Assembly: GCF_004348725.1 (NCBI RefSeq)
Contig: NZ_SMKR01000056.1
Span: 1-38,922 of the forward strand
Length of the DNA stretch: 38,922 nucleotides
Direction of reading: 5' to 3'
Source of the DNA: Kribbella turkmenica
GTDB lineage: Bacteria > Actinomycetota > Actinomycetes > Propionibacteriales > Kribbellaceae
Part shown: positions 1 through 6,469 of the stretch, one piece after another
How positions within the stretch are numbered: the first letter of the stretch is position 1
Layout: each line of letters starts with the position of its first letter
Notes under the pieces: generated by a model
The model's input: only the letters and a program-made list of their open reading frames with translations
What the model was told of the DNA's origin: nothing
The model's database searches: none
Program-made: the position numbers and the translations under genes

Positions 1-290
1 GCGAGGGAGGGTGCGGCCGCCAGTACGCCGTCGGGTAGGGCCGGTCCACTGACGACCTGGGCGCCGGCCTGACGGGCGATCAGGGCGCCGGCGGCGATGT
101 CCCACGGCTGGATCACGTGCTCGTAGTACGCGTCCGGCGTACCGTCGGCGACCGAGCAGAGGTCGAGTGCGCCCGAGCCGCCGCGCCGCACATCCCGTAC
201 GGCGGGCAGCGCCCGGCAGGCCAGGTCGTGCAGCTCGGCAAGGGGCGGGGTGTTGAGCACGCCCGTGAAATTATCACCGTCGCATGGTGA
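1..290 (-). pseudogene. 5'-truncated inositol monophosphatase family remnant (also cut by window edge)
   Basis: Reading the minus strand from about 290 to 1 gives the C-terminal part of an inositol-monophosphatase-like protein. The diagnostic stretch runs RRGGSGALDLCS, then DAYYEHVIQPWDIAAGALIA, which holds the family's second metal-site motif W-D-x-A-A-G. Everything that should precede it is absent: the glutamate helix, the DPIDGT motif and most of the first lobe, roughly 170 residues. An in-frame TAG lies just upstream (about 305), and the only start is a GTG at 258-260, inside the fold. I infer a deletion remnant, not a working phosphatase. The 3' end runs off the window. It follows the sugar-kinase operon on the same strand, so it may once have been that operon's sugar-phosphate phosphatase. 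Confidence 0.65.
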
Positions 291-293
291 CGT

Positions 294-306
294 ATAGAGA
301 ATCTAT
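294..306. repeat. AT-rich perfect inverted repeat ATAGA-GAA-TCTAT
   Basis: A 13-base perfect inverted repeat lies in the most AT-rich stretch of this part of the window, just upstream (minus sense) of the phosphatase remnant. It could be a former operator or promoter element left at a deletion junction. Nothing in the sequence proves that it binds a protein. Confidence 0.3.
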
Positions 307-354
307 GTGATTTTCCCACGAAGTTCACAACGATCCGGTCAACGCCAGTGGTGG

Positions 355-485
355 TCAGTCGTCGTCATCAGTACGCAGCCGGACACCGGTGACACCGTCC
401 AACTCGTCCAGGGCGAGCACGAGGTTCTGCAGCTGGAGTATCAGCAGTTCGGTCCAGGTGCCGGGGGGAACAGTTGCAGGTTCAC
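355..485 (-). pseudogene. Small frameshifted ORF after the dehydrogenase gene
   Basis: A GTG at 483-485 overlaps the TGA of the dehydrogenase gene (GTGA), the spacing expected of a translationally coupled next gene. Its frame reads VNLQLFPPAPGPNC and stops at 441. One frame over, the sequence after the C run near 462 reads GTWTELLILQLQNLVLALDE and ends in four aspartates at a TGA (355-357). Joining the frames at the C run gives a plausible 43-residue protein. I do not recognise it. It may be a broken small gene, a sequencing indel in a homopolymer, or chance coding-like sequence. Confidence 0.3.
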
Positions 486-1501
486 GCCGAGACCAGGCCG
501 ACCGGGTCCTTTCCGGCCAAATACGCGGCGACCGCCTCGGCGGCGATCGAGCCGGCCCGCAGGGCGGTCTGCCTGGTCGCGCCGGCCAGGTGCGGCGTCA
601 TCACCACGTTGGGGGCCGTCAGCAACCGTGCACCGGCCGGGACCGGCTCGGACGGGAACACGTCGAACGCGGCCGCACCGAGCTGACCGGACTCCAGCGC
701 GTCCACGGTCGCGTCGTAGTCGAGCAGCCCACCGCGAGCGGTGTTCACCAGTACGGCGCCACGTCGCATCAGCGCGATCTGGTCGGCGCCGATCATGCCG
801 CGGGTCTGGTCGGTCAGCCGGGCGTGCAGGCTGACCACGTCCGACCGCCGCAGCAGGTCGTCCAGCGCGACCAGCTCGATCCCGTCGGTGGCCTCGTCGA
901 CGAACGGATCCGCGACCAGCACCTCGGCGCCGAAGGCGAGCATCACCCGGGCGACGCGTTGCCCGATCGCGCCGTACCCGACGAGGCCGACCGTCGACCC
1001 GTCCAACTCCAGGCCGCACTCGTCGTACGCGTAGAGGTCGCTGCGCCACTCCCCCTGCTCCAGCGTGCGCTGCAGCCGGGGAAGGTTGCGCAGGGCACCC
1101 ATCATCAGCGCGACCGCGTGTTCGGCGGCGGCGACGGCGTTCCGTCCCGGGGTCGACGCGACGACGACGCCACGCTTGATCGCCGCGGGCACGTTCACGT
1201 TCACCGGGCCACCGCGGCAGACGACCAGCAACTTCAGGTCGGGCGCCGCGTCCAGCACGCGCTCGGTGAACGGCCCCATCTGGGTGACCGCGATCTCGAT
1301 CCCGGGCAGCGCCTCGATCAACTGGTCCTCGGCGTCGCTCGCCTCGTCCACCTCGGCCACCCGCCCGTACGGCGTCAGCGGCCACGGCAGCGAGACTTCG
1401 CGGAAGTCGAAGCTGACCTCGTCGAGGGCGGACAAAGCCGTGGCGAGCAGTTCGTTGCGCACAAAGTGGTCACCGGCGAGCAATGTCTTGACGGTTCTCA
1501 T
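482..1501 (-). CDS. D-isomer-specific 2-hydroxyacid dehydrogenase (SerA/hydroxypyruvate-reductase-like)
   Basis: This is a 339-residue NAD(P)-dependent oxidoreductase of the D-2-hydroxyacid dehydrogenase family, the usual length for single-domain-pair members without an ACT domain. The Rossmann motif GYGAIG is at 175-180. The catalytic triad is visible as Arg256 (NTARGG), Glu285 (FPSEP) and His304 (PHLAGAT). The ATG at 1501 overlaps the stop of the upstream kinase (ATGA), and longer upstream frames only read through that kinase gene. It is the last intact gene of the five-gene operon. The family oxidises or reduces short hydroxyacids such as glycerate, 3-phosphoglycerate or erythronate phosphates. 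With two sugar kinases in the operon, a phosphorylated sugar acid or a hydroxypyruvate-like intermediate is a reasonable but unproven substrate. Confidence 0.9.
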   Translation of the reverse strand: MRTVKTLLAGDHFVRNELLATALSALDEVSFDFREVSLPWPLTPYGRVAEVDEASDAEDQLIEALPGIEIAVTQMGPFTERVLDAAPDLKLLVVCRGGPVNVNVPAAIKRGVVVASTPGRNAVAAAEHAVALMMGALRNLPRLQRTLEQGEWRSDLYAYDECGLELDGSTVGLVGYGAIGQRVARVMLAFGAEVLVADPFVDEATDGIELVALDDLLRRSDVVSLHARLTDQTRGMIGADQIALMRRGAVLVNTARGGLLDYDATVDALESGQLGAAAFDVFPSEPVPAGARLLTAPNVVMTPHLAGATRQTALRAGSIAAEAVAAYLAGKDPVGLVSA

Positions 1502-2961
1502 CGAACTCCTGATGGAAAGGTGGGCGCTGGGTCGGACCAGCGTGGGCGCGCTGCCTCGATCCGGCGCAGGTAGTGGTCGTAGCCCTCGGCGTAGAAGGCG
1601 GCGCGCGCCGGATCCGGATCGACCCGACGTGTCTCCGCGATCCACTCCGGCCCGGCACCGTCCGGGTCGGCCGCGCGCCGCGCGCAGATCACCGCACCGC
1701 GAGCGGCGACCTGCTCGGCCTCGGCCGTGTGCAGCGGCGCGTTCAGCACGTCCGCGAGAATCTGCGTCCACTCCGTACTGCGCGCACCACCGCCGCAGAC
1801 CGTGACGCGGCCGGACCAGCCGGCCGCCTCGAGACAGTGGCGAGCGGCGTACGCGATCCCTTCACAGGTCGCGCGGACCAGGTCGGCCGTGGTGGTCGAC
1901 AGCGAGATCCCGTCGATGGTTCCGCGGGCCCGGGTGTCGACGAACGGCGCGCGCTCACCGGCTTCGGACAAGTAGGGAAGAACAGTCACACCCTGCGCGC
2001 CGACCGGACTCTCCGCGAGCAACGACGGCAACTGATCCGTGCCGACGCCGACCAGCGCGAGGACTCGGTCCAGCGCGGCCGTGCCGACCATCGCGGGCAT
2101 CGCCCGCAGCCAGACACCCGGCGTCCACGTGCCGAGGAACAGGCCCGCCGGCTCACCGTCCACGGGCAGCTCCCGGGTGACGACCTGGCACGCGAGCGTC
2201 GTACCGACGGTCAGGAGGGCGTCGCCCGCTTCTTCGACGCCGGCGCCGGCAGCTGCGGCCGGGAGGTCGTACGGGCCGGCGGAGACCCTGGTGCCACGGG
2301 CCATTCCGGTCGAGTCGTCGCGAAGCTCCCCGACCGGGCCGGTGGGTTCGACCGGAGCCAGCAGGTGCTTGAGCTCCGAGAGGCCGGTCGCCTTCAGCGC
2401 CTCGTCGTCGTACCGGTTCGTCCGCGGATCGAGGAACGGCGCGGACGCATCCGACACGTCCGTCGCCCGGACGCCGGTGAGCGCCTGCATCACCACGTCC
2501 TTGCAGTACGCCGCCGTGCCCGCCCGAGCGATCACATCCGGCTCCTCCGTGAGTACGGCGGCCAGCAACGGACCGGACGCGCCGGGGAACATCCGGTTGC
2601 CGGATCGGCGGAACACGCGTTCGGCGACACCGTCGGTGGTCCAGCGCTCCAGGATCGTGCTGCTGCGGGCGTCCAGCCAGGAGATCGCCGGGCGGACCGC
2701 CGTACCGTCCGGATCGAGCAGCCAGAGGCCGTCCCCCTGGGCGGTGATCGCCAGGACGCCGGGCCGGTCGCTCACCGCGCCGGCCAGCTCACCGACCACC
2801 TCGTTGACCGAGGCAATGATCTCGGCGGTCTCGTGCTCGAACCGGCCGGTCCCGGGCCGGACCAGCCTGGTCGGCCGGGACGCCTCGGCGATCGGCCGGC
2901 CCGCGTCGTCGAACGCGACCGCCTTGGTCACAGTGGTCCCGACGTCTACTCCGACGTCCAT
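1498..2961 (-). CDS. FGGY-family carbohydrate kinase (second kinase of operon)
   Basis: This 487-residue sugar kinase of the FGGY family (xylulokinase/erythritol-kinase/gluconokinase fold) transfers the ATP gamma-phosphate to a polyol or ketose. The N-terminal phosphate-1 motif is GVDVGTTVTKA, the substrate-side motif is SWLDARS, and the second-domain phosphate-2 motif lies in GDALLTVGTTLA, followed by a glycine-rich VCGGGARSTEW adenosine loop. I chose the ATG at 2961 because it is preceded by a strong GGAGGGGG ribosome-binding site at about 2967-2974. A start five codons further upstream would fall within the hairpin. The gene follows deoR after a large hairpin and overlaps the dehydrogenase by four bases. 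The substrate cannot be read from sequence. It is clearly diverged from the other kinase of the operon, so the two probably act on different compounds. Confidence 0.9.
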   Translation of the reverse strand: MDVGVDVGTTVTKAVAFDDAGRPIAEASRPTRLVRPGTGRFEHETAEIIASVNEVVGELAGAVSDRPGVLAITAQGDGLWLLDPDGTAVRPAISWLDARSSTILERWTTDGVAERVFRRSGNRMFPGASGPLLAAVLTEEPDVIARAGTAAYCKDVVMQALTGVRATDVSDASAPFLDPRTNRYDDEALKATGLSELKHLLAPVEPTGPVGELRDDSTGMARGTRVSAGPYDLPAAAAGAGVEEAGDALLTVGTTLACQVVTRELPVDGEPAGLFLGTWTPGVWLRAMPAMVGTAALDRVLALVGVGTDQLPSLLAESPVGAQGVTVLPYLSEAGERAPFVDTRARGTIDGISLSTTTADLVRATCEGIAYAARHCLEAAGWSGRVTVCGGGARSTEWTQILADVLNAPLHTAEAEQVAARGAVICARRAADPDGAGPEWIAETRRVDPDPARAAFYAEGYDHYLRRIEAARPRWSDPAPTFPSGVR

Positions 2962-2974
2962 GCGGTCCCCCTCC

Positions 2975-3038
2975 AATGCTCCAGCTCAGGTGTCCTTCGG
3001 GCCCCGCAAGGGCCGAAGGGCACCTGGACTGGAGCATT
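2975..3038. repeat. 64-base imperfect palindrome (large intra-operon hairpin)
   Basis: The left arm (2975-3003) pairs with the right arm (3010-3038). The outer ten base pairs are perfect (AATGCTCCAG with CTGGAGCATT). After two mismatched positions come CAGGTG with CACCTG and CCTTCGG with CCGAAGG, with a loop of about six bases. Only a few of 29 stem positions fail to pair. The right arm touches the stop codon of deoR, and the left arm ends just before the ribosome-binding site of the second kinase. There is no T run, so a classical intrinsic terminator is not shown. It may be an attenuator, an RNA-processing or stabilising hairpin that uncouples the two halves of the operon, or a dispersed palindromic repeat that inserted here. 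Confidence 0.85.
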
Positions 3039-3838
3039 CATAGTTTGGCGACCTCCACGGTCGCGCCGTGGTCGCGCAGCGGCTGGATCAGGTCGTCCGG
3101 GGTCTTCTCGTCGACCACGACGACGTCGAAGTCGGTCAGCGGCGCGAGCCGGTGGAGCGCCGTCCGCTGCAGTTTGGCGTGGTCGACGAGCAGGACCTTG
3201 GTCTTCGCCGACCGCAGCATCGCCCGCTTCACCAGGACGATCTCCTCCTCCTGGTGGTAGGCGTGCGCCGGCGACACCGCGGACACCGAGCAGAACAGCA
3301 GGTCGGTATGCAGCGCCTCGACGGCCTCCGCACACGGCATCCCGCCGAACGAGTCGTGGGTCGCGGAATAGATTCCGCCGAGCGCGAGCAGGGTGATGTC
3401 CCGCAGCGCGGTCAGCTTGGTGATGGCCGGCAGGAAGTTCGTTGCCACGGTCAACGGCATGATGCCCTCGAACAGGTCGACCAGAGCGAGCGCGCTGGTG
3501 GAGTCGTCGAGCATCACCGACATCCCGGGCTCGATCATCGCGCGGGCGTGCCGGGCCAGCGCGGCCTTCTCGGTCTGCGCGGTGTTCAGCCGGTACGCGA
3601 CGTTGCTCTCGAACACGCTGGTCGGCTGCGCGCTGACGCCGCCGCGGTACTTGCGCACCACGCCCTGCCGCTCGAGCTCGTCCAGGTCGCGGTGCACCGT
3701 CATCACGCTCACCCCGAACGCCTCGACCAGATCGTTGGCCGAGACCGAGCCGTGCTCGACGACGTAGGCCGCGATCTCGGCCTGCCGGCGGGCGGGACGA
3801 CTCAGTTCGGTGGTGTCACCGTCGACGTCGGATGTCAT
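3038..3838 (-). CDS. DeoR/GlpR-family transcriptional regulator
   Basis: This is a 266-residue sugar-phosphate-responsive repressor. The N-terminal winged helix-turn-helix spans about residues 15-70 and includes the DeoR signature around VMTVHRDLDELERQGVVRK and then YRGGV. The C-terminal sugar-phosphate-isomerase-like sensor domain shows DDSTSALALVDLF, VATNFLPAI and LALGGI, then TDLLFCSVSAV. The start at 3838 overlaps the phosphatase stop (ATGA). Members of this family usually repress their own catabolic operon and are released by a phosphorylated intermediate. Its position inside the operon, together with a perfect GTTATC/GATAAC repeat in front of the first gene, makes it the likely local regulator. 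Confidence 0.93.
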   Translation of the reverse strand: MTSDVDGDTTELSRPARRQAEIAAYVVEHGSVSANDLVEAFGVSVMTVHRDLDELERQGVVRKYRGGVSAQPTSVFESNVAYRLNTAQTEKAALARHARAMIEPGMSVMLDDSTSALALVDLFEGIMPLTVATNFLPAITKLTALRDITLLALGGIYSATHDSFGGMPCAEAVEALHTDLLFCSVSAVSPAHAYHQEEEIVLVKRAMLRSAKTKVLLVDHAKLQRTALHRLAPLTDFDVVVVDEKTPDDLIQPLRDHGATVEVAKL

Positions 3839-4452
3839 GCCAGGGTCTCCATTCGGACTGCGGGAACGTTGTACGCCTCGAGACCCACTGTGCCGTCCTG
3901 CAGGCGGAAACGCACCAACGCCGCGGGACCGAGAGCCGGTAGCAGTCTGCGGTAGTCGTTCAGGCGTAGTCCGAGCACCCGGCAGGTGAGCAGCCGGATG
4001 AGGGTGTTGTGCGCGACCACGAGCACTTTCTGTCCCTGGTGCGACCGGCCGATCTCGGTGAAGACCTCGTGCACCCGATCGGCCGCCTCGGCCGGATTCT
4101 CACCTCCCGGGAAGTGGTCGCGCACCGGGTCCACCTGGAAGGCCTTGGCGACCGCCGGCGGAAGCTCGCTGAGCATCTTGCCCTCGGCCGAACCGAAGTC
4201 CACCTCGCGCAGCCGCGCGTCGAGCGTCGGCTCCAGACCGACCGCGGCCGCGGCCGGCGCGATCGTCTGCCGGGCTCGCAGCATCGGCGAGCACCACAAC
4301 GCGTCGGGCGCGTCCCCGGCGGCCCACTGCTCCAATTGCTGCGCCTGCTGAACGCCGACCTCGTCGATCGGCAGGTCCGTCGAGCCGGTGTAGCGGTTGC
4401 CGTGGTGCCACTCGGTCCGGCCGTGCCGGGCGAGCACGATCGTCGTCCTCAT
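3835..4452 (-). CDS. Histidine phosphatase family protein (phosphoglycerate-mutase-like)
   Basis: This 205-residue member of the histidine phosphatase superfamily carries the catalytic RHG motif at the N-terminus (LARHGRTEW, His10), the phosphate-contacting arginine in MLRARQT, the proton-donor region LREVDFGSAEG, and the second histidine in VVAHNTLIR (AHN where AHG or SHG is commoner). The family includes phosphoglycerate mutases, sugar phosphatases and alpha-ribazole phosphatase. The gene overlaps both neighbours by four bases, so it is translated with the first kinase and the regulator. A role as sugar-phosphate phosphatase, limiting or completing the kinase pathway, is inferred. A true cofactor-dependent mutase is less likely at this length and in this context. 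Confidence 0.9.
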   Translation of the reverse strand: MRTTIVLARHGRTEWHHGNRYTGSTDLPIDEVGVQQAQQLEQWAAGDAPDALWCSPMLRARQTIAPAAAAVGLEPTLDARLREVDFGSAEGKMLSELPPAVAKAFQVDPVRDHFPGGENPAEAADRVHEVFTEIGRSHQGQKVLVVAHNTLIRLLTCRVLGLRLNDYRRLLPALGPAALVRFRLQDGTVGLEAYNVPAVRMETLA

Positions 4453-5786
4453 CCGCGGTACCCCCGGCGATCCAGCTCGGCCACGAACTCGCCGTACAAC
4501 TCGTCGAGAGTGTGCGGTCGCGGTTCGAGGACGCGCTCGGTGCGCACCATCCGGCGCGCCGTTGCGGTGAGCGAACCGCCGGCCGACGCCGCCAGCACGG
4601 CCATGCCGTACGCCGGGTCCGGAGCGGCCGGCAGCTCGACAGGTACGCCGAGGACGTCGGCGCGGAGCTGGTTCCAGTAGCCGCTGCGGACCGCACCGCC
4701 GGTGAGCGACACGGATCGGACCGGGTCGGCGCCGAGGCTGACCAGGTGCTCGAAGGCGAGTCGCTCGATGAAGGCCACACCTTGTAGTACCGCGACGTAT
4801 GTCCCCAAGTCACCGCCCGGGTTGCCGAGGGTGAAACGCTCGGCCTGCGGCGCCACGAACGGGAACCGCTCACCGGGCTTGGTCAGCGGGTAGATGACGG
4901 CGTCGACCGGCCCGGCCGCCTTGTCCAGCGCGTCCAGATCGGCACCGGGCAACAGTTCGGTGAGTACGCCGGCGCCGGTGCTCGACGCGCCGCCGGGAAG
5001 CCAGCCGCCGTCGGGATGCCGGTGGCTGTAGACCGCGCCGGTGGGGTCGTCGAGGAGGTCGACACTCACGCCTTTGACGACGAGCGTCGTACCGAGGACG
5101 GAGTTCCAGGAACCCGGGGCGAGCGCGCCGGCGGCGATCTGGGCGGCGCAGCCGTCGGTCATCCCGGCTCGAACCGGGACACCCTCGGGGGTGCGGCCGA
5201 GCTCGGCTCCGGGGAGGACGACGTCCGGGAAGAGGCTCGCCGGCAGGCCGAGCTGGTCGAACGCGGCCTGCGGCCAAGCGCCGGCGACGAGGTCGTAGCC
5301 GGTCTTGAGGGCGTGGCTGGTGTCGGTCGCGACCGGGTGGCCGACGAGGTGCGCGGCGACGAAGTCGGCGCTGTGCACGATCCGGTGCCGTTCCGTCGGC
5401 TTCAGCGAGCGGAGCTTGGGCAGCGCCCAGGTGGGCTGCATCGCGGTCGACCAGCGATCCGGGTCGGCGTCCACGATGTGGTCACGCTGGTCGGCCGCAC
5501 GGGCGTCGTCGTACATCAGTGCCGAGGTGACCGGGCGTCCCCGCTCGTCGGTCAGCAGGAAGGTGCCGGAGGTGGAGCAGATCGAGACACCCTCGACGGC
5601 TGGTCCGGCGATGTCCGCCAGAACGGCGTCGACCGCGTCCAGCCAGCTCTGCGGATCCTGCTCGTGGCGCGGACCGTCACGATGGCTGACGAGCGGCCGG
5701 GTGGCCCGGGCCAGCACGGTGCCGCCGGCGTCGACGAGGACGGCACGGACGCTCTGCGTGCCGAGGTCTACGCCGATCCAGCCCAC
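4449..5786 (-). CDS. FGGY-family carbohydrate kinase (first gene of operon)
   Basis: This 445-residue sugar kinase is slightly short for the FGGY family. The phosphate-1 motif GVDLGTQSVRAVLVD lies at the N-terminus, MYDDARA is the substrate-side motif, and MTDGCAAQIAAGAL carries the likely catalytic aspartate. The second ATPase motif is NSVLGTTLVVKG, and TGGAVRSGYW is the adenosine loop. Translation starts at a GTG (5784-5786) with the ribosome-binding sequence GGGGAG at about 5794-5799. It is the promoter-proximal gene, with an inverted-repeat operator 18 bases upstream. Its closest look is to xylulokinase-like enzymes, but no substrate is assigned. Confidence 0.9.
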   Translation of the reverse strand: MGWIGVDLGTQSVRAVLVDAGGTVLARATRPLVSHRDGPRHEQDPQSWLDAVDAVLADIAGPAVEGVSICSTSGTFLLTDERGRPVTSALMYDDARAADQRDHIVDADPDRWSTAMQPTWALPKLRSLKPTERHRIVHSADFVAAHLVGHPVATDTSHALKTGYDLVAGAWPQAAFDQLGLPASLFPDVVLPGAELGRTPEGVPVRAGMTDGCAAQIAAGALAPGSWNSVLGTTLVVKGVSVDLLDDPTGAVYSHRHPDGGWLPGGASSTGAGVLTELLPGADLDALDKAAGPVDAVIYPLTKPGERFPFVAPQAERFTLGNPGGDLGTYVAVLQGVAFIERLAFEHLVSLGADPVRSVSLTGGAVRSGYWNQLRADVLGVPVELPAAPDPAYGMAVLAASAGGSLTATARRMVRTERVLEPRPHTLDELYGEFVAELDRRGYRG

Positions 5787-5803
5787 GCCACCGCTCCCCT
5801 TCC

Positions 5804-5832
5804 AGTGTTATCTGCGTTGATAACGTAACACT
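5804..5832 (-). promoter_or_regulatory. Candidate DeoR operator: GTTATC-N6-GATAAC nested in AGTGTTA...TAACACT
   Basis: Upstream of the first kinase is a perfect inverted repeat, GTTATC (5807-5812), six bases, GATAAC (5819-5824). A second, outer pair AGTGTTA (5804-5810) and TAACACT (5826-5832) shares bases with it. It is the only such repeat I noticed near the operon, and it lies where a repressor would block transcription of all five genes. Assigning it to the DeoR protein of this operon is inference from position and symmetry. Confidence 0.65.
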
Positions 5833-5881
5833 AGAAGACGGTAAGAGACATGCCGATCCGCGGCCGGACCCGGACATGACA

Positions 5882-5914
5882 CGGCTCCCACAGCTGGGAA
5901 GCGTGCGGGAGCCG
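5882..5914 (-). terminator. Hairpin CGGCTCCC...GGGAGCCG downstream of small Trp/Pro-rich gene
   Basis: An eight-base-pair perfect stem with a 17-base loop lies about 50 bases past the stop of the small gene at 5967. No T run follows, as is common for terminators of high-GC actinobacteria. It separates that gene from the kinase operon. Confidence 0.45.
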
Positions 5915-5966
5915 GGCGGCCCGGCCGGTTGCGCCTGCACCGGCGGGACAGTCGAGAGTCGGCTGG

Positions 5967-6200
5967 TCAGGAGTGCATGAGCACCAGGGCCGGGTCGACG
6001 GCGGCGAACTCCATCCGGCCGGCGTCGACGGCACCGTAGGCGCCGATCGGCCCACTGGCCGGACGGCCGTGGCGAGTGACCCAGAAACCCCAGCCCGCCG
6101 GCGCGTCCGGCCAGTCGGGGTCGGGCTCCCAGCCCGGCGGCGGACGCCAGGTGTCGCTGGGCGGCTCGGGCCACTCAGGTGGTGGGTTGAATCGATGCAC
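5967..6200 (-). CDS. Small Trp/Pro-rich hypothetical protein
   Basis: A 77-residue protein starts at a GTG (6198-6200), with GAAAGGA as ribosome-binding site at a good distance. The N-terminal half is built of proline-tryptophan repeats (FNPPPEWP, then WRPPPGWEPDPDWP, then PAGWGFW). Many actinobacterial membrane proteins carry such a segment as a short cytoplasmic module before transmembrane helices, but here no helix follows. The second half is small-residue rich and ends VDPALVLMHS. It may be a stand-alone adaptor peptide or a shortened relative of those membrane proteins. No function is assigned. The 269 bases upstream, to the end of the lipase gene, hold no other gene I can support. Confidence 0.6.
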   Translation of the reverse strand: MHRFNPPPEWPEPPSDTWRPPPGWEPDPDWPDAPAGWGFWVTRHGRPASGPIGAYGAVDAGRMEFAAVDPALVLMHS

Positions 6201-6469
6201 GGGCGGGTCCTTTCGCCAGATTCCCCAGCAATCTCTGCCTCATCGATCCGCTGATCGAGAACTGTCTGACAGATCAACGATCTGGTGCACCGAAGGTCAC
6301 GGCTAAGGTTTCGTAAAGTTTTCCCGGCACACGGCCACCAATCACACCACCGCCCCGCCCGGTAGGCAACCATCCGCTCACCAGCCGGACTGCACATGCA
6401 TCCGCATGCCCCGTCGACGGCGTTTCAGTTGCCTACGCACGGCAAGTCCGTTGCCGGCGGCGACAGTTG

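Noticed and set aside
389-1573. 394-codon plus-strand frame opposite the dehydrogenase
   Set aside because: Low-complexity composition, and the minus frame carries all dehydrogenase motifs.
3038-3335. Additional short frames within and around the deoR 3' end
   Set aside because: They arise from the symmetric palindrome at 2975-3038 and from the opposite strand of deoR.
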